The notes: generated by a model not told the origin, from the sequence alone. A DNA stretch of 64,000 bases from Psychroserpens luteus (GCF_015319355.1 NZ_JADILU010000006.1:1-64000), one strand, 5' to 3'. Counted from the stretch's first letter, positions 37,078-47,435 are shown. Numbers and translations are program-made.

Positions 37078-38271
37078 ATGCAAGCACTATTTAAAAACAT
37101 AAAAGGAGATCGATTAATCTGGGCAATTACTGCATTGTTGGCAATTTTCTCATTCCTTCCTGTGTACAGTGCTGCTAGTAATTTAGCTTATGTTGGAGGT
37201 GTTGGTAATACCTTTGGTTTTTTTGTAAAACATTTAATGCACCTCTTTTTAGGGTTTGCAATTATGTATGGTGTTCACAAAATTCCGTATCGTTATTTTA
37301 GAGGATTATCTATGGTGATGATTCCTATAGTTATTGTCTTATTGGTTGTGACAATGCTACAAGGGACTACGATAGGTGGTGCAAATGCGAGTCGGTGGAT
37401 TCAAATTCCTTTTGTTGGGATGTCATTTCAAACATCTACTTTGGCTGCGGTTGTGTTGATGGTTTATGTAGCACGATATTTATCAAAAATTCAAGATAAG
37501 AAAGTGACTTTTGTAGAGACGTTGTTGCCATTATGGGCTCCAGTGTTTCTTGTGTTGATTCTAATTTTACCAGCTAATTTCTCAACAACTGCTATTATAT
37601 TTTTAATGGTCATGATGTTGACATTTATAGGCGGTTATCCTATTAAATACCTTGCGGTTATTATTGGTGGTGGGATTTTAGCCTTAGCTTTATTTGTCTT
37701 GGTAGCAAAAGCATTTCCTGATGCTATGGATAACCGTGTAGATACCTGGACGAGTAGAATTGAAAACTTTGCCAATGGAGAAGATACCGAAGCAGATTAT
37801 CAAATTGAAAATGCTAAAATAGCAATAGCATCTGGCGAAGTATGGGGTAAAGGGCCAGGGAAAAGCACTCAAAAAAATGTATTACCTCAGTCATCATCAG
37901 ATTTTATTTTTGCCATCATTATTGAAGAGTATGGACTTATTGGAGGAGTGGTATTGTTAATTATGTATTCATGGTTGTTATTTAGAATCGTGATAGTATC
38001 GCAAAAATCAGATACCGTTTTCGGTAAATTATTAGTGCTAGGAGTAGGTTTGCCAATTATATTTCAAGCTTTAATAAATATGGCAGTTGCAGTAGAGTTG
38101 TTTCCAGTTACTGGTCAAACCTTGCCATTAATTAGTAGTGGAGGAACATCTATTTGGATGACCTGTTTAGCTATTGGTATTGTGTTGAGTGTGAGTGCAA
38201 AGCGTGAGCAGATGAAAGATGAAGAAATAAATGAGGATAATCCTTTAGAAATTTTAAGCGAAACCATTTAA
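37078..38271 (+). CDS. ftsW: Septal glycosyltransferase/SEDS protein FtsW
   Basis: FtsW polymerises septal glycan strands with FtsI. The 397-residue polytopic protein has SEDS features: PVYSAAS at the first loop, [14 protein letters not shown], a long extracytoplasmic loop with a [20 protein letters not shown] stretch (about 258-277), and the end motif [15 protein letters not shown] (about 348-362). Stop and murG start overlap as TAATG. Confidence 0.95.
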   Translation: MQALFKNIKGDRLIWAITALLAIFSFLPVYSAASNLAYVGGVGNTFGFFVKHLMHLFLGFAIMYGVHKIPYRYFRGLSMVMIPIVIVLLVVTMLQGTTIGGANASRWIQIPFVGMSFQTSTLAAVVLMVYVARYLSKIQDKKVTFVETLLPLWAPVFLVLILILPANFSTTAIIFLMVMMLTFIGGYPIKYLAVIIGGGILALALFVLVAKAFPDAMDNRVDTWTSRIENFANGEDTEADYQIENAKIAIASGEVWGKGPGKSTQKNVLPQSSSDFIFAIIIEEYGLIGGVVLLIMYSWLLFRIVIVSQKSDTVFGKLLVLGVGLPIIFQALINMAVAVELFPVTGQTLPLISSGGTSIWMTCLAIGIVLSVSAKREQMKDEEINEDNPLEILSETI

Positions 38272-39365
38272 TGAGTAACTATAAAATCATATTATCAGGT
38301 GGAGGAACAGGAGGACATATTTATCCTGCAATCGCTATTGCAGATGAGTTAAAGTCTCGTTTTCCTGATGCAGAGTTTTTATTTGTTGGAGCATCTGATC
38401 GTATGGAAATGGAAAAAGTACCTCAAGCAGGTTATGAAATTGAAGGACTTTGGATTTCGGGAATTCAGCGAAAGTTGACATTGAGGAATTTAGCATTCCC
38501 ATTTAAGTTGATTTCGAGTTTACTAAAATCTCGTAAAATCATTAATACATTTCAACCAGATGTCGCTATTGGAACTGGTGGATTTGCAAGCGGACCATTA
38601 TTGAAATCTGCAACCTCAAAAGGAATTCCAAGTTTGATACAAGAACAAAATTCTTACCCAGGAATTACTAATAAATTGTTGTCATCACAGGTTGATAAAA
38701 TTTGTGTGGCTTATGAAGGTTTAGAGAAATTCTTTCCGAAGGAAAAAATCGTTTTAACAGGTAATCCAATTCGTAAAGATTTATTAAACATAGAAGGTAG
38801 GCATATTGAAGGGAAAGACGCCTTTTCATTAATTCATAGTAAGCATACGCTTTTAGTTTTAGGTGGAAGTTTAGGAGCAAGACGCGTTAACCAATTAATT
38901 GAAGAGAAATTAGAGTATTTCCAATCACAAAATATTCAAGTGATTTGGCAATGTGGTAAATTATATTTTCAGCAATATAAACATCATAACGCGTTAGAAA
39001 ACGTACAAGTTCATGCGTTTTTAAATAACATGGATATGGCTTATGCTGCTGCCGATGTTATTATATCTAGAGCTGGAGCGAGTTCGGTTTCTGAGCTTTG
39101 TGTGGTTGGGAAACCAGTGGTTTTTATTCCGTCACCAAATGTTGCAGAAGATCACCAAACCAAAAATGCTAAAGCTATAGTAGATAAAAATGCAGCTATT
39201 TTAATTAAAGAAAGTGAGTTAGATACACAATTTGAAAAAGAGTTTGATGCGTTGATGCTTTCTTCGGAAAAGAGAGATGAATTAAGCAAGAATATAAAAC
39301 AATTAGCATTAGTCAATGCAACAAAAGATATCGCAGACGAAGTTGAAAAACTATTAAAGCAGTAA
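38271..39365 (+). CDS. murG: Lipid II synthase MurG
   Basis: MurG transfers GlcNAc to lipid I at the inner face of the membrane. The 364-residue GT28 protein has the first G-loop [19 protein letters not shown] (about 7-25), the GTGGFASGP loop (about 103-111), QEQNSYPG, and the donor-binding [13 protein letters not shown] (about 263-275). Spacing to ftsW is a 1-bp overlap and murC follows without a gap. Confidence 0.97.
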   Translation: MSNYKIILSGGGTGGHIYPAIAIADELKSRFPDAEFLFVGASDRMEMEKVPQAGYEIEGLWISGIQRKLTLRNLAFPFKLISSLLKSRKIINTFQPDVAIGTGGFASGPLLKSATSKGIPSLIQEQNSYPGITNKLLSSQVDKICVAYEGLEKFFPKEKIVLTGNPIRKDLLNIEGRHIEGKDAFSLIHSKHTLLVLGGSLGARRVNQLIEEKLEYFQSQNIQVIWQCGKLYFQQYKHHNALENVQVHAFLNNMDMAYAAADVIISRAGASSVSELCVVGKPVVFIPSPNVAEDHQTKNAKAIVDKNAAILIKESELDTQFEKEFDALMLSSEKRDELSKNIKQLALVNATKDIADEVEKLLKQ

Positions 39366-40718
39366 ATGAATTTAGATCAAGCACATAGTATTTATTTTAT
39401 TGGTATTGGAGGCATTGGTATGTCTGCATTAGCTCGTTATTTTGTGGCTAAAGGACTAACTGTTGGAGGTTATGATAAAACCAAAACAGATATTACAGAT
39501 GAGTTAGAGGATTTAGGTGTTTTAATTCATTTTGAAGATGATATCAAACAGATTGATTCAACGTTTTTAGATGCAAATACGACACAAATAGTTTATACGC
39601 CTGCAATTCCAAAATCGCATAGTGAGTTGAATTACTTCAATTCTAATGGTTTTCATGTGATGAAGCGTTCTCAAGTATTAGGAGAAATTACCAGACAGAC
39701 GTTTTGTTTGGCAGTTGCTGGTACCCACGGAAAAACTACAACTACAAGTATCTTAGGCCATTTGTTGAATGAATGTGATGTTGAAGTCACAGCTTTTCTT
39801 GGCGGAATAAGTGAGAATTATAATTCTAATTTAATCCTAAACGGAACAAAAGTTTCCGTTGTAGAAGCAGATGAGTTTGATCGTTCATTTTTAACATTAT
39901 CTCCAGATTTTGCTTGTATCACTTCAATGGATGCAGATCATTTGGATATCTATGGAGATGCTTCTGAACTTGTGAAATCATTTGAAGATTTTTCAGAAAA
40001 AATAAAACCAAACGGAAAACTGTTCGTTAAGAATGGATTACCCATTAAAGGAATTACTTATGGGATTGAAGACGATTCAGATTATTCCGTAGAAAACATA
40101 AAAATAGTAAATGGTAGCTATGAGTTTGATGTGAAAACACCAACTAAGTTACTAGAAAATTTCAAATTTAACCTACCTGGTAGACATAATCTGTCTAATG
40201 CATTAATAGCCTTGGCGATGTCTGTAGAATATGGTCTCCCTCAACCACAGCTCGCCAAAGCTTTAGCATCTTACAAAGGTGTAAAACGCAGATTTACCTA
40301 TCAGATTAAAACTGATGATTTAGTTTATATCGATGATTACGCGCATCATCCAGAAGAAATTAATGCAGTACATCAAGCTGTAAGAGAAATGTATCCTGAT
40401 GAAAAAGTACTGGCTATATTTCAACCTCATTTGTTCAGTAGAACACGTGATTTTATAGATGATTTTGCTAAAAGTTTATCAAAATTTGATGAGGTTATAT
40501 TACTAGATATATATCCAGCAAGAGAATTGCCAATTGAAGGCGTGACATCTCAATGGTTATTAGATAAAATTGAAAATAAAAACAAAAAATTAGTTCAAAA
40601 AATAGATTTAGTTGCTGCTATAAAGAATAGTGATGCTACAGTTATTATGACGATTGGAGCTGGAGATATTGGAGAACAGGTTAAGCATATTAAAAAAGCA
40701 TTAAGTCATGCGAGTTAA
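39366..40718 (+). CDS. murC: UDP-MurNAc:L-alanine ligase MurC
   Basis: MurC adds L-alanine to UDP-MurNAc. The 450-residue product has FIGIGGIGMSALARYF at the N-terminus, ATP loop AGTHGKTTTTSILGHLL (about 117-133), EADEFDRSFL, the domain-3 DDYAHHPEEI (about 320-329) and FQPHLFSRT. The order murG-murC-ftsQ is typical. It overlaps ftsQ by 11 bp. Confidence 0.97.
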   Translation: MNLDQAHSIYFIGIGGIGMSALARYFVAKGLTVGGYDKTKTDITDELEDLGVLIHFEDDIKQIDSTFLDANTTQIVYTPAIPKSHSELNYFNSNGFHVMKRSQVLGEITRQTFCLAVAGTHGKTTTTSILGHLLNECDVEVTAFLGGISENYNSNLILNGTKVSVVEADEFDRSFLTLSPDFACITSMDADHLDIYGDASELVKSFEDFSEKIKPNGKLFVKNGLPIKGITYGIEDDSDYSVENIKIVNGSYEFDVKTPTKLLENFKFNLPGRHNLSNALIALAMSVEYGLPQPQLAKALASYKGVKRRFTYQIKTDDLVYIDDYAHHPEEINAVHQAVREMYPDEKVLAIFQPHLFSRTRDFIDDFAKSLSKFDEVILLDIYPARELPIEGVTSQWLLDKIENKNKKLVQKIDLVAAIKNSDATVIMTIGAGDIGEQVKHIKKALSHAS

Positions 40719-41427
40719 TTATGGTTACATAAAAGTTGGATTACTGCTAGTATTAGTGGTGTTTTTGTATGCGTTTTCGTCTATGAGAAATGCAACGAGA
40801 ATTGTTGAAACACCTGATGTAAAGTTTATAGATGAAGACAACCTTTTTGTAACTCATGAGACTGTTAGTAAATTGTTAATACAAAATCAAGAGAGTGTTG
40901 CAAATAAGCCTAAAGATATTATAGATTTGAATCGGTTAGAATCTGCCCTAAACTCTAATCCAATGATTAAGCAAGCGCAAGTGTTTATGAGTGTTGATGG
41001 CTTAATCACTGCTGAAATTGAACAAAAAAAACCTATTGCAAGAGTAAGCACAAATGCTTCGTACTACATTGATGAGACTGGTTCGTATATGCCTTTATCA
41101 ACAAATCGTACTGCACGTGTGCCACTTATTGCGGGTTTTGTTGAGAAAAATGATTTAGTAAATGTGTATAATGTTGCTAAAAAAATTCAAGACGATGAGT
41201 TTTTGAAGAAACATGTCGTAGTGATTTATCAAAATGAGGATAAAACAATCGATTTGAAGTTTAGAAGCCATGATTTTAATATCCATTTAGGAACATTGAA
41301 TTTATTGGATAAGAAAATTAATAATCTAAAAGCTTTCTACAAGAAGGCAATGAAAGATAAGACACTGGATAATTATAAACTAGTGAATTTAAAGTTTGAT
41401 AAGCAAGTGATTTGCACCAAAAAGTAA
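40708..41427 (+). CDS. ftsQ: Division protein FtsQ
   Basis: The 239-residue bitopic protein has a short cytoplasmic head, one membrane helix (about 8-24, VGLLLVLVVFLYAFSS), then a POTRA-like part (about 35-110, NPMIKQAQVFMSVDGLITAEI) and a beta domain. This, with its place between murC and ftsA, identifies FtsQ, which links FtsL/B to the divisome. Sequence conservation is low outside the helix and POTRA region. Confidence 0.9.
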   Translation: MRVNYGYIKVGLLLVLVVFLYAFSSMRNATRIVETPDVKFIDEDNLFVTHETVSKLLIQNQESVANKPKDIIDLNRLESALNSNPMIKQAQVFMSVDGLITAEIEQKKPIARVSTNASYYIDETGSYMPLSTNRTARVPLIAGFVEKNDLVNVYNVAKKIQDDEFLKKHVVVIYQNEDKTIDLKFRSHDFNIHLGTLNLLDKKINNLKAFYKKAMKDKTLDNYKLVNLKFDKQVICTKK

Positions 41428-41428
41428 G

Positions 41429-42766
41429 ATGATGGAGAATAATAAAATTTCAGTAGGACTTGATATCGGAACCACAAAAATTGTGGCTATGATTGGTCGT
41501 AAGAATGAATATGGTAAAGCCGAAATTTTAGGGATAGGTAAATCCAAGAGTTTGGGTGTGCATAGAGGTGTGGTTAATAATATTACTCAAACTATACAAT
41601 CTATTCAACAGGCTGTTCAAGAAGCAGAAGCAGAAGCTGGACTTAAAATTGAAGAAGTAACTGTTGGTATTGCTGGTCAGCATATTAGAAGTCTGCAACA
41701 TAGTGATTATATCACAAGAGCAAATTCTGAAGTGGTTATAGACGAAGAAGATATTGATCGTTTAATCAATCAAGTACACAAATTAGTAATGCTTCCTGGC
41801 GAAGAGATCATTCATGTTTTACCTCAAGAATATAAAATTGATGGTCAAGCTGAAATTAAAGAACCAATTGGGATGTATGGCGGACGATTAGAAGCCAATT
41901 TTCATGTGGTTGTTGGTCAAGTATCATCTATTAGAAACATTGGTCGTTGTGTAAAAAGTTCTGGTTTAGAATTAGAAGGGATTACACTTGAGCCATTAGC
42001 ATCTGCAAATGCAGTATTAAGTCAAGAAGAAAAGGAAGCTGGTGTAGCTTTGATTGATATAGGAGGAGGTACAACAGATTTAGCAGTGTTTAAAGATGGG
42101 ATTATTCGTCATACAGCTGTGATTCCTTTTGGAGGAAATGTGGTTACAGAAGATATAAAAGAAGGTTGCTCAATCATAGAAAAGCAAGCTGAATTATTGA
42201 AAATAAAATTTGGATCAGCATGGCCTGGAGAAAATAAAGACAATGAAATTGTTTCAATTCCTGGATTACGTGGTCGTGAGCCAAAAGAGATTACATTAAA
42301 AAATCTCTCTAAAATTATTCATGCTCGTGTTGTAGAAATTATTGAGCAAGTTTATGTTGAAATAAAAAATTACGGTCACGAAGAACAAAAGAAAAAATTG
42401 ATTGCAGGTATTGTTTTAACAGGTGGAGGAAGCCAGTTGAAGCATTTAAAACAATTGGTTGAATACATCACAGGAATGGATACCAGAATAGGATATCCTA
42501 ATGAGCATTTAGCTGGAGATAGTGATGATGATATTGCAAGTCCGTTGTATGCAACAGCAGTTGGATTAGTGATGGATGGCTTAAAACGTCAAGAACGTAA
42601 ACGCATAGAAAAAGAAGTTGAAGAGATGTCATCTATAGCAGTTGAGGTTTCTGAAGAAAATATAGAGGAAGAAGAAGAGATTATTGAAGCTCCAAAAAAA
42701 GAGCGCAAATCTTTTTTAGACAAATTAACAGAGCGTGTAAAAGATTTTTTAGATAACGCAGAGTAA
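41429..42766 (+). CDS. ftsA: Actin-like division protein FtsA
   Basis: FtsA tethers FtsZ to the membrane. The 445-residue product starts near GLDIGTTKIVAMIGR (about 9-23), has an SHS2-type 1C domain, and later phosphate loops IDIGGGTTDLAVF (about 208-220) and GIVLTGGGSQL (about 328-338). The C-terminal tail is acidic (many Glu) then basic-amphipathic (FLDKLTERVKDFLDN), the membrane-targeting helix. Starts at 41429 and 41432 are equivalent. Confidence 0.96.
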   Translation: MMENNKISVGLDIGTTKIVAMIGRKNEYGKAEILGIGKSKSLGVHRGVVNNITQTIQSIQQAVQEAEAEAGLKIEEVTVGIAGQHIRSLQHSDYITRANSEVVIDEEDIDRLINQVHKLVMLPGEEIIHVLPQEYKIDGQAEIKEPIGMYGGRLEANFHVVVGQVSSIRNIGRCVKSSGLELEGITLEPLASANAVLSQEEKEAGVALIDIGGGTTDLAVFKDGIIRHTAVIPFGGNVVTEDIKEGCSIIEKQAELLKIKFGSAWPGENKDNEIVSIPGLRGREPKEITLKNLSKIIHARVVEIIEQVYVEIKNYGHEEQKKKLIAGIVLTGGGSQLKHLKQLVEYITGMDTRIGYPNEHLAGDSDDDIASPLYATAVGLVMDGLKRQERKRIEKEVEEMSSIAVEVSEENIEEEEEIIEAPKKERKSFLDKLTERVKDFLDNAE

Positions 42767-42849
42767 AAATATTACCTATAACTTCGATTTGGTAGTAATG
42801 TCGGAGGTGTTTGGGGGAATAAAAGTATAAATAGAATAAAAGTAGGTTT

Positions 42850-44790
42850 ATGAGCAACAACAATGAATTAGGCAACATTGCATTTGATTTACCAAAAAAC
42901 CAATCAAACGTCATTAAAGTGATTGGAGTAGGTGGAGGAGGAAGCAACGCTATTAATCACATGTTTTTACAAGGGATTAAAGGTGTTGATTTTGTGATAT
43001 GTAATACAGATGCGCAAGCACTACAAAATAGTGGTGTTCCGAACAAAATACAACTAGGAGTTAATTTAACCGAAGGTTTAGGAGCAGGAGCAAATCCTGA
43101 AGTAGGCGAGCAAGCTGCATTAGAGAGTTTAGAAGATTTGCGTCGCATGTTAGATACCAATACGAAAATGGTATTTATCACAGCAGGAATGGGTGGAGGA
43201 ACTGGAACAGGAGCTGCGCCAGTGATTGCAAAACTTGCTAAAGAATTAGATATTTTAACTGTAGGTATTGTGACGATGCCATTTCAGTTTGAAGGAAAAA
43301 CAAGGAATGAGCAAGCTGCCAAAGGTATTGATACATTGCGTTCTCATGTTGATTCTTTAGTAGTGATTAATAATAATAAACTTCGTGAGGTTTATGGAAA
43401 CTTAGGCTTTAAAGCAGGTTTCTCTAAAGCAGATGAAGTCTTAGCTACTGCATCTCGTGGAATTGCAGAGGTTATTACGCATCACTATACACAAAACATT
43501 GATTTACGTGATGCTAAAACTGTATTGAGTAATAGCGGAACAGCTATTATGGGATCATCAACGTCTGCTGGAAAATCAAGAGCACAAGAAGCGATTATGA
43601 AAGCGCTGGATTCGCCATTATTAAATGATAATAAAATCACTGGAGCTAAAAACGTGTTGTTGCTTATCGTTTCTGGTTCTCAAGAGATTACTATTGATGA
43701 AATTGGAGAAATTAATGATCATATTCAAAATGAAGCGGGTCATGGAGCTAACATTATAATGGGTGTTGGTGAAGATGAATCTTTGCAAGAATCAATCTCT
43801 GTAACAATTATTGCGACGGGTTTTGATTTGGATCAACAACATGAAATTTCTAATACAGAACAAAAGAAAGTTGTTCATGCTTTAGAAGATGATAGAAATG
43901 ATGACGCTCATGTTAAAGAAAGTGATCCAGCAATTATAAGACCAGACATCATACTCGAAAAAGAAGAAGTAAAGACTCCACAAGTTGTAATTCACACATT
44001 GATGGACGAGGAGGATGATAATGGTCCTGTTGTAAATAATTTAGAAACTAATTTAATTACAACTACAGACATTATTAAAAACATCAACGTTGTTTACGAT
44101 GAGGTTTTAGATCATAAAGTAAGAGAAGAAGATTTTATCATAACTCCTGTACAAGAAGTTAAACAAGAGATTATAGAGGAAGTAGAAGAAGAGCAAATCA
44201 CGCTCACATTTGATTTGCCTTTATCTTTTAGTGCTGCGGAAGAAGAAGTAGTTGAAGAGGAAATAGAGGAAGAAGATAAAACCTTTTTTACACTTGAAGA
44301 TGAAGTAAAAAAGATAGAAGTAAAAGAACATGTAGAAGTGATTCCTGTTACAGAGGCTAATGAAGAAGGTGAGAAGCGTTATGCTTTAGATGATTTTATG
44401 ACTTATGAGTCTGCAATGAATGAAACAAAAACTAAAGCTCAGCCAGAGGTTGAAGAAGAGATTGTTTTTGAAAAAAAGACTTTAGAATCAGAAGTTATCG
44501 AAGAACAAATAGGTGAAGAGATTGATCCTATGAATAGTCCAATTTCAGATTTATTAAAAGAAAGAGCAGATGAGAGACGACGTAAGATGAAAGATTTCAA
44601 TTACAAGTTTAATACTGCTAAAATTGATGAAATCGAAAAAGAACCAGCTTATAAAAGGCAAGGTGTGAATCTAGAGGATGCTCAGCATTCATCAGAAACC
44701 AACGCTTCAAGAACATCTGTTTCCAATGATGAAAACGACGATATTCAATTAAGAAGTAACAATTCATTTTTACACGACAACGTAGATTAA
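42850..44790 (+). CDS. ftsZ: Tubulin-like division protein FtsZ, long acidic linker
   Basis: FtsZ polymerises into the division ring. The 646-residue product has a normal GTPase core (to about 330) with VGGGGSNAINHM, the signature GGGTGTGAAPVIA (about 115-127) and FKAGFSKADEV, followed by a linker of nearly 300 residues rich in Glu and Val. The end has EPAYKRQGVNLED (about 608-620), the conserved peptide I associate with Flavobacteriaceae FtsZ, and a short tail. The long linker is normal for the group. A terminator follows. Confidence 0.97.
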   Translation: MSNNNELGNIAFDLPKNQSNVIKVIGVGGGGSNAINHMFLQGIKGVDFVICNTDAQALQNSGVPNKIQLGVNLTEGLGAGANPEVGEQAALESLEDLRRMLDTNTKMVFITAGMGGGTGTGAAPVIAKLAKELDILTVGIVTMPFQFEGKTRNEQAAKGIDTLRSHVDSLVVINNNKLREVYGNLGFKAGFSKADEVLATASRGIAEVITHHYTQNIDLRDAKTVLSNSGTAIMGSSTSAGKSRAQEAIMKALDSPLLNDNKITGAKNVLLLIVSGSQEITIDEIGEINDHIQNEAGHGANIIMGVGEDESLQESISVTIIATGFDLDQQHEISNTEQKKVVHALEDDRNDDAHVKESDPAIIRPDIILEKEEVKTPQVVIHTLMDEEDDNGPVVNNLETNLITTTDIIKNINVVYDEVLDHKVREEDFIITPVQEVKQEIIEEVEEEQITLTFDLPLSFSAAEEEVVEEEIEEEDKTFFTLEDEVKKIEVKEHVEVIPVTEANEEGEKRYALDDFMTYESAMNETKTKAQPEVEEEIVFEKKTLESEVIEEQIGEEIDPMNSPISDLLKERADERRRKMKDFNYKFNTAKIDEIEKEPAYKRQGVNLEDAQHSSETNASRTSVSNDENDDIQLRSNNSFLHDNVD

Positions 44791-44823
44791 TAGCAAATTT
44801 AGTTTAGTGTTTCACACTTTGTT

Positions 44824-44860
44824 AAACCCGAAAAATTTTAATTAACTTTTCGGGTTTTTT
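44824..44860 (+). terminator. Terminator after ftsZ
   Basis: AAACCCGAAAA (44824-44834) pairs with TTTTCGGGTTT (44847-44857) around 12 nt, followed by T. It ends the dcw transcript. Confidence 0.92.
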
Positions 44861-44939
44861 ATGTTTTCTTCGGAAATATTAGCACAAGATTATATGTTCA
44901 ATTTTGTTATCTTCGCTACTCAATTAAATATAATACATC

Positions 44940-45386
44940 ATGAGTTTACAAACTGAAATAATGATAGCAATGAAAACAGCAATGAAAGCGAAAGACCAAA
45001 CAGCTTTAGCTGCATTGCGTGCTGTAAAATCTGAAATATTACTTGCTCAAACCTCTGGAGAAGGTGGAGAATTAACTGAAGAGGAAGAAATTAAGATCTT
45101 ATCAAAGTTAGTTAAACAGCGTAAGGATAGTGCAGCCATATATTTAGAGCAAGATCGTAAGGATTTAGCATTACCAGAAATTGACCAAGCAGAAGTAATT
45201 AGTCAGTTTTTACCAGAAGCACTTAGTGAAGAAGAAATTGAAAAAGTAGTTATAATGACTATTGACCAAGTAGGAGCTGTAGGCATGAAAGATATGGGTA
45301 AGGTCATGGGAATTGTGAACAAGGAATTAGCAGGACAAGCAGATGGTAAGACTATTTCTAATATTGTAAAAGCAAAATTGTCATAA
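44940..45386 (+). CDS. yqeY: GatB/YqeY domain protein
   Basis: The 148-residue helical protein matches stand-alone YqeY proteins (MSLQTEIMIAMKTAMKAKD at the start; LPEALSEEEIEKVV and GKVMGIVNKELAGQADGK later), related to the tail of GatB. It may influence tRNA-dependent amidation, though the exact role is not settled. A TATCTTCG box about 30 bp upstream of the start could be its promoter. It follows the ftsZ terminator, as in many Flavobacteriaceae. Confidence 0.92.
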   Translation: MSLQTEIMIAMKTAMKAKDQTALAALRAVKSEILLAQTSGEGGELTEEEEIKILSKLVKQRKDSAAIYLEQDRKDLALPEIDQAEVISQFLPEALSEEEIEKVVIMTIDQVGAVGMKDMGKVMGIVNKELAGQADGKTISNIVKAKLS

Positions 45387-45440
45387 AATATTAAGAAAGA
45401 GATTCCTACTTGATAGCTATTGCAATTTGTAGGAATTAAT

Positions 45441-45514
45441 GGCCTCGTAGTTCAACTGGATAGAATATCAGATTTCGGCTCTGAGGGTTGGAGGTTCGAA
45501 TCCTCTCGAGGTCA
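45441..45514 (+). tRNA. tRNA-Arg (TCG)
   Basis: The acceptor GGCCTCG pairs with CGAGGTC (one G-T), the D arm is GTTC...GAAT, the anticodon stem TCAGA/TCTGA carries loop TTTCGGC, anticodon TCG (Arg), and the T arm is GGAGG-TTCGAAT-CCTCT. Length is 74 nt with discriminator A; CCA is not encoded. Confidence 0.95.
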
Positions 45515-45523
45515 CGAATAAAA

Positions 45524-45580
45524 CAAAAACCTGAGCGTTAAATCAAGCTCGCTTGAATTTATAAGCTTAGGTTTTTGTTT
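45524..45580 (+). terminator. Terminator after tRNA-Arg with nested hairpin
   Basis: CAAAAACCTGAGC (45524-45536) pairs with GCTTAGGTTTTTG (45565-45577); inside, TCAAGC (45543-45548) pairs with GCTTGA (45551-45556). T-run follows. Confidence 0.8.
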
Positions 45581-45612
45581 TTCAAAGCGGAGCTTTGGGG
45601 CTGTGCGAAGCA

Positions 45613-45680
45613 AATCCTCTCAATGAATTTAAAGTTTGTGTTAAATCAAGCTCAAAAGAGTTTTTGTTTTGAGGTTTTTT
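45613..45680 (+). repeat. Degenerate copy of tRNA-Arg tail plus second terminator
   Basis: AATCCTCTC (45613-45621) repeats the end of the tRNA T arm (45499-45507), and GTTAAATCAAGCTC (45640-45653) repeats 45537-45550 exactly. CTCAAAA (45651-45657) pairs with TTTTGAG (45667-45673) before a T-run, a second terminator. A small hairpin CAAAGC-GGA-GCTTTG lies just before (45583-45597). The rest of 45681-45781 shows nothing clear. Confidence 0.5.
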
Positions 45681-45781
45681 TATAAAAAGCAGAAACTTAT
45701 CTAAACAAAATAATTATTTAGACGTAATAGTTGTGGGTGCAAATTTCCGAAGAAAATAACAACAAATATCATTAGAGTTCA

Positions 45782-46669
45782 ATGTCTATATATTCACAAA
45801 TTATACTGTTTCTACAATACGATAAGCTTGCCGAAGGGGAAAAAGAAATAGCGAACTACTTCTTGTTGTTCGCAGCAATCTTAATGATTGTTTTTTTTGT
45901 GGTTAAGATCTTTTATTTTTTTGAAATGGTTTACGTAGAATACGTAAAGAAAAAACTGTTTTTTAATCATGTTTATTTAAGAAAGAGCAAATTAACAAGC
46001 TCTCAAAAGTTAACGCTTAGAAAGAACTTTAAGTTCTATCAAAAACTATCATCTAAACATCAATCTTATTTTGAGCACAGAGTTTATCAAATTATAAATG
46101 AAACTGAATTTATAGGTAAGGATATTGCGGTTACAGAGGAGATGAGAGTTATAGTAACAGCTACGTTAGTTAAGTTGACTTTTGGTTTGAGAGACTATAA
46201 TATTGAGTCTGTGGAGCGTATTATCTTTTATCCAGAGGAGTTCTATTCACAAACCAACAAAGCGTACCATAAAGGTGAGTTTAATTTTGGTTTAAAAGCA
46301 TTGGTGTTTTCATGGAAAGATGTCTTGCATGGTTATGAAATAAAAGATGATAATCTCAATCTGGCTATCCATGAATTTACCCATGCCATTCATTTTTATT
46401 ATATGAGGGTAAGGCGCCAAAGTACAAGTGCTGCTATGTTTTTAGATACTTATATAGAACTTACTAGTATGCTTGATAGTGATCCAAAATTGAAATCTAA
46501 ATTAGTACAATCTAATTTTTTGAGGGATTATGCTTTTACAAACCAGTTTGAATTTTTATCTGTGATTGTTGAGACTTTTATAGAATCTCCTCAGCAGTTT
46601 AAAATAGAATTTCCAAGTATTTATGGTAAAGTAAAAACGATGTTAGGATTTAATTTTGTTGGTTATTGA
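45782..46669 (+). CDS. M90-type zinc peptidase (MtfA-like)
   Basis: The 295-residue product has one N-terminal membrane helix (about 25-50) and a peptidase domain with the zinc motif HEFTH (about 197-201) within LAIHEFTHAIHF. It resembles MtfA, which in E. coli is a cytosolic aminopeptidase acting on the Mlc regulator, but here the domain is membrane-tethered. Substrate unknown. It is isolated, with terminators on both sides. Confidence 0.82.
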   Translation: MSIYSQIILFLQYDKLAEGEKEIANYFLLFAAILMIVFFVVKIFYFFEMVYVEYVKKKLFFNHVYLRKSKLTSSQKLTLRKNFKFYQKLSSKHQSYFEHRVYQIINETEFIGKDIAVTEEMRVIVTATLVKLTFGLRDYNIESVERIIFYPEEFYSQTNKAYHKGEFNFGLKALVFSWKDVLHGYEIKDDNLNLAIHEFTHAIHFYYMRVRRQSTSAAMFLDTYIELTSMLDSDPKLKSKLVQSNFLRDYAFTNQFEFLSVIVETFIESPQQFKIEFPSIYGKVKTMLGFNFVGY

Positions 46670-46740
46670 TTTGTTGTTGAGAACAATTAGGAGTAATTCA
46701 TATTAAATTATGACATTTAATATATTAAAGTATAGAAATA

Positions 46741-46779
46741 AAAAAATCCCCAGATTAGTTTATAATCTGGGGATTTTTT
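46741..46779 (+). terminator. Very strong bidirectional terminator
   Basis: AAAAAATCCCCAGATTA (46741-46757) pairs perfectly with TAATCTGGGGATTTTTT (46763-46779) around 5 nt. It lies between the convergent peptidase and barrel-protein genes. Confidence 0.95.
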
Positions 46780-46794
46780 ATTAATTAATATTGA

Positions 46795-47379
46795 TTACAA
46801 TCTAAATACAGCTTGTAAGAAATGTTGCCAGTGGTTATTGTCATATTGATTTTCACTATGATTAAAGGCAAATTTACCAGTACTTTGTATTCTAAATCCT
46901 ATTGTTCTTGATCCATTAATCCAAAATAAAGCTCCTGCAGATAAATTGACAGATGTGTTTAACTCATCGATAGAAAATATACCAATACCACCAGACGCAT
47001 ATAAATCTACCCAATTTGCATCAAATAAATTATCAGAAAAATAATATTTCAAACTTGTATTTGTTGAGAAATATAAGATGTCCTCAGTCAATATGCCATT
47101 GTCAATACGTGTTTGAGCATCATAACCATTGAAACTGAAATCTTGTTCAATAGATAAGTATTTTGACCATCTATGCTCAATAGCTAGTGCAAAAGGTTGC
47201 TTAAGAGAGAACTCATCTAATCGTTCAACTGGGTTTTGTGTCCCCAAATTACCTAAGGCATTAATACCTACACTCAAAATCCATCTGTCTTGACTGTTTC
47301 TATAATCGGATTTCGTCATTGACTGCCCAAAAGATAAACCACATGAAAACAATAAAATGATTACAATAACATTTTTCAT
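46795..47379 (-). CDS. Small outer membrane beta-barrel protein
   Basis: I use the ATG at 47379 (MKNVIVIILLFSCGLSFGQ, a signal peptide); the frame to 47397 would need a non-ATG start. The 194-residue product has alternating strands and ends in an aromatic-type residue pattern (FLQAVFRL), consistent with an OmpA/OmpX-like eight-strand barrel. Function unknown. It lies 56 bp behind the nucleotidyltransferase and could be in the same transcript, but nothing ties it to the peptide system. Confidence 0.75.
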   Translation of the reverse strand: MKNVIVIILLFSCGLSFGQSMTKSDYRNSQDRWILSVGINALGNLGTQNPVERLDEFSLKQPFALAIEHRWSKYLSIEQDFSFNGYDAQTRIDNGILTEDILYFSTNTSLKYYFSDNLFDANWVDLYASGGIGIFSIDELNTSVNLSAGALFWINGSRTIGFRIQSTGKFAFNHSENQYDNNHWQHFLQAVFRL

Positions 47380-47435
47380 ATCTAAAAATTTGGTCAAAAA
47401 TAGCTAATTACTTCTAATAATAAAATTAATTGACC

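Noticed and set aside
45402-45436. Hairpin ATTCCTAC / GTAGGAAT after yqeY as a terminator
   Set aside because: The 19-nt loop and lack of a T-run make it unconvincing.
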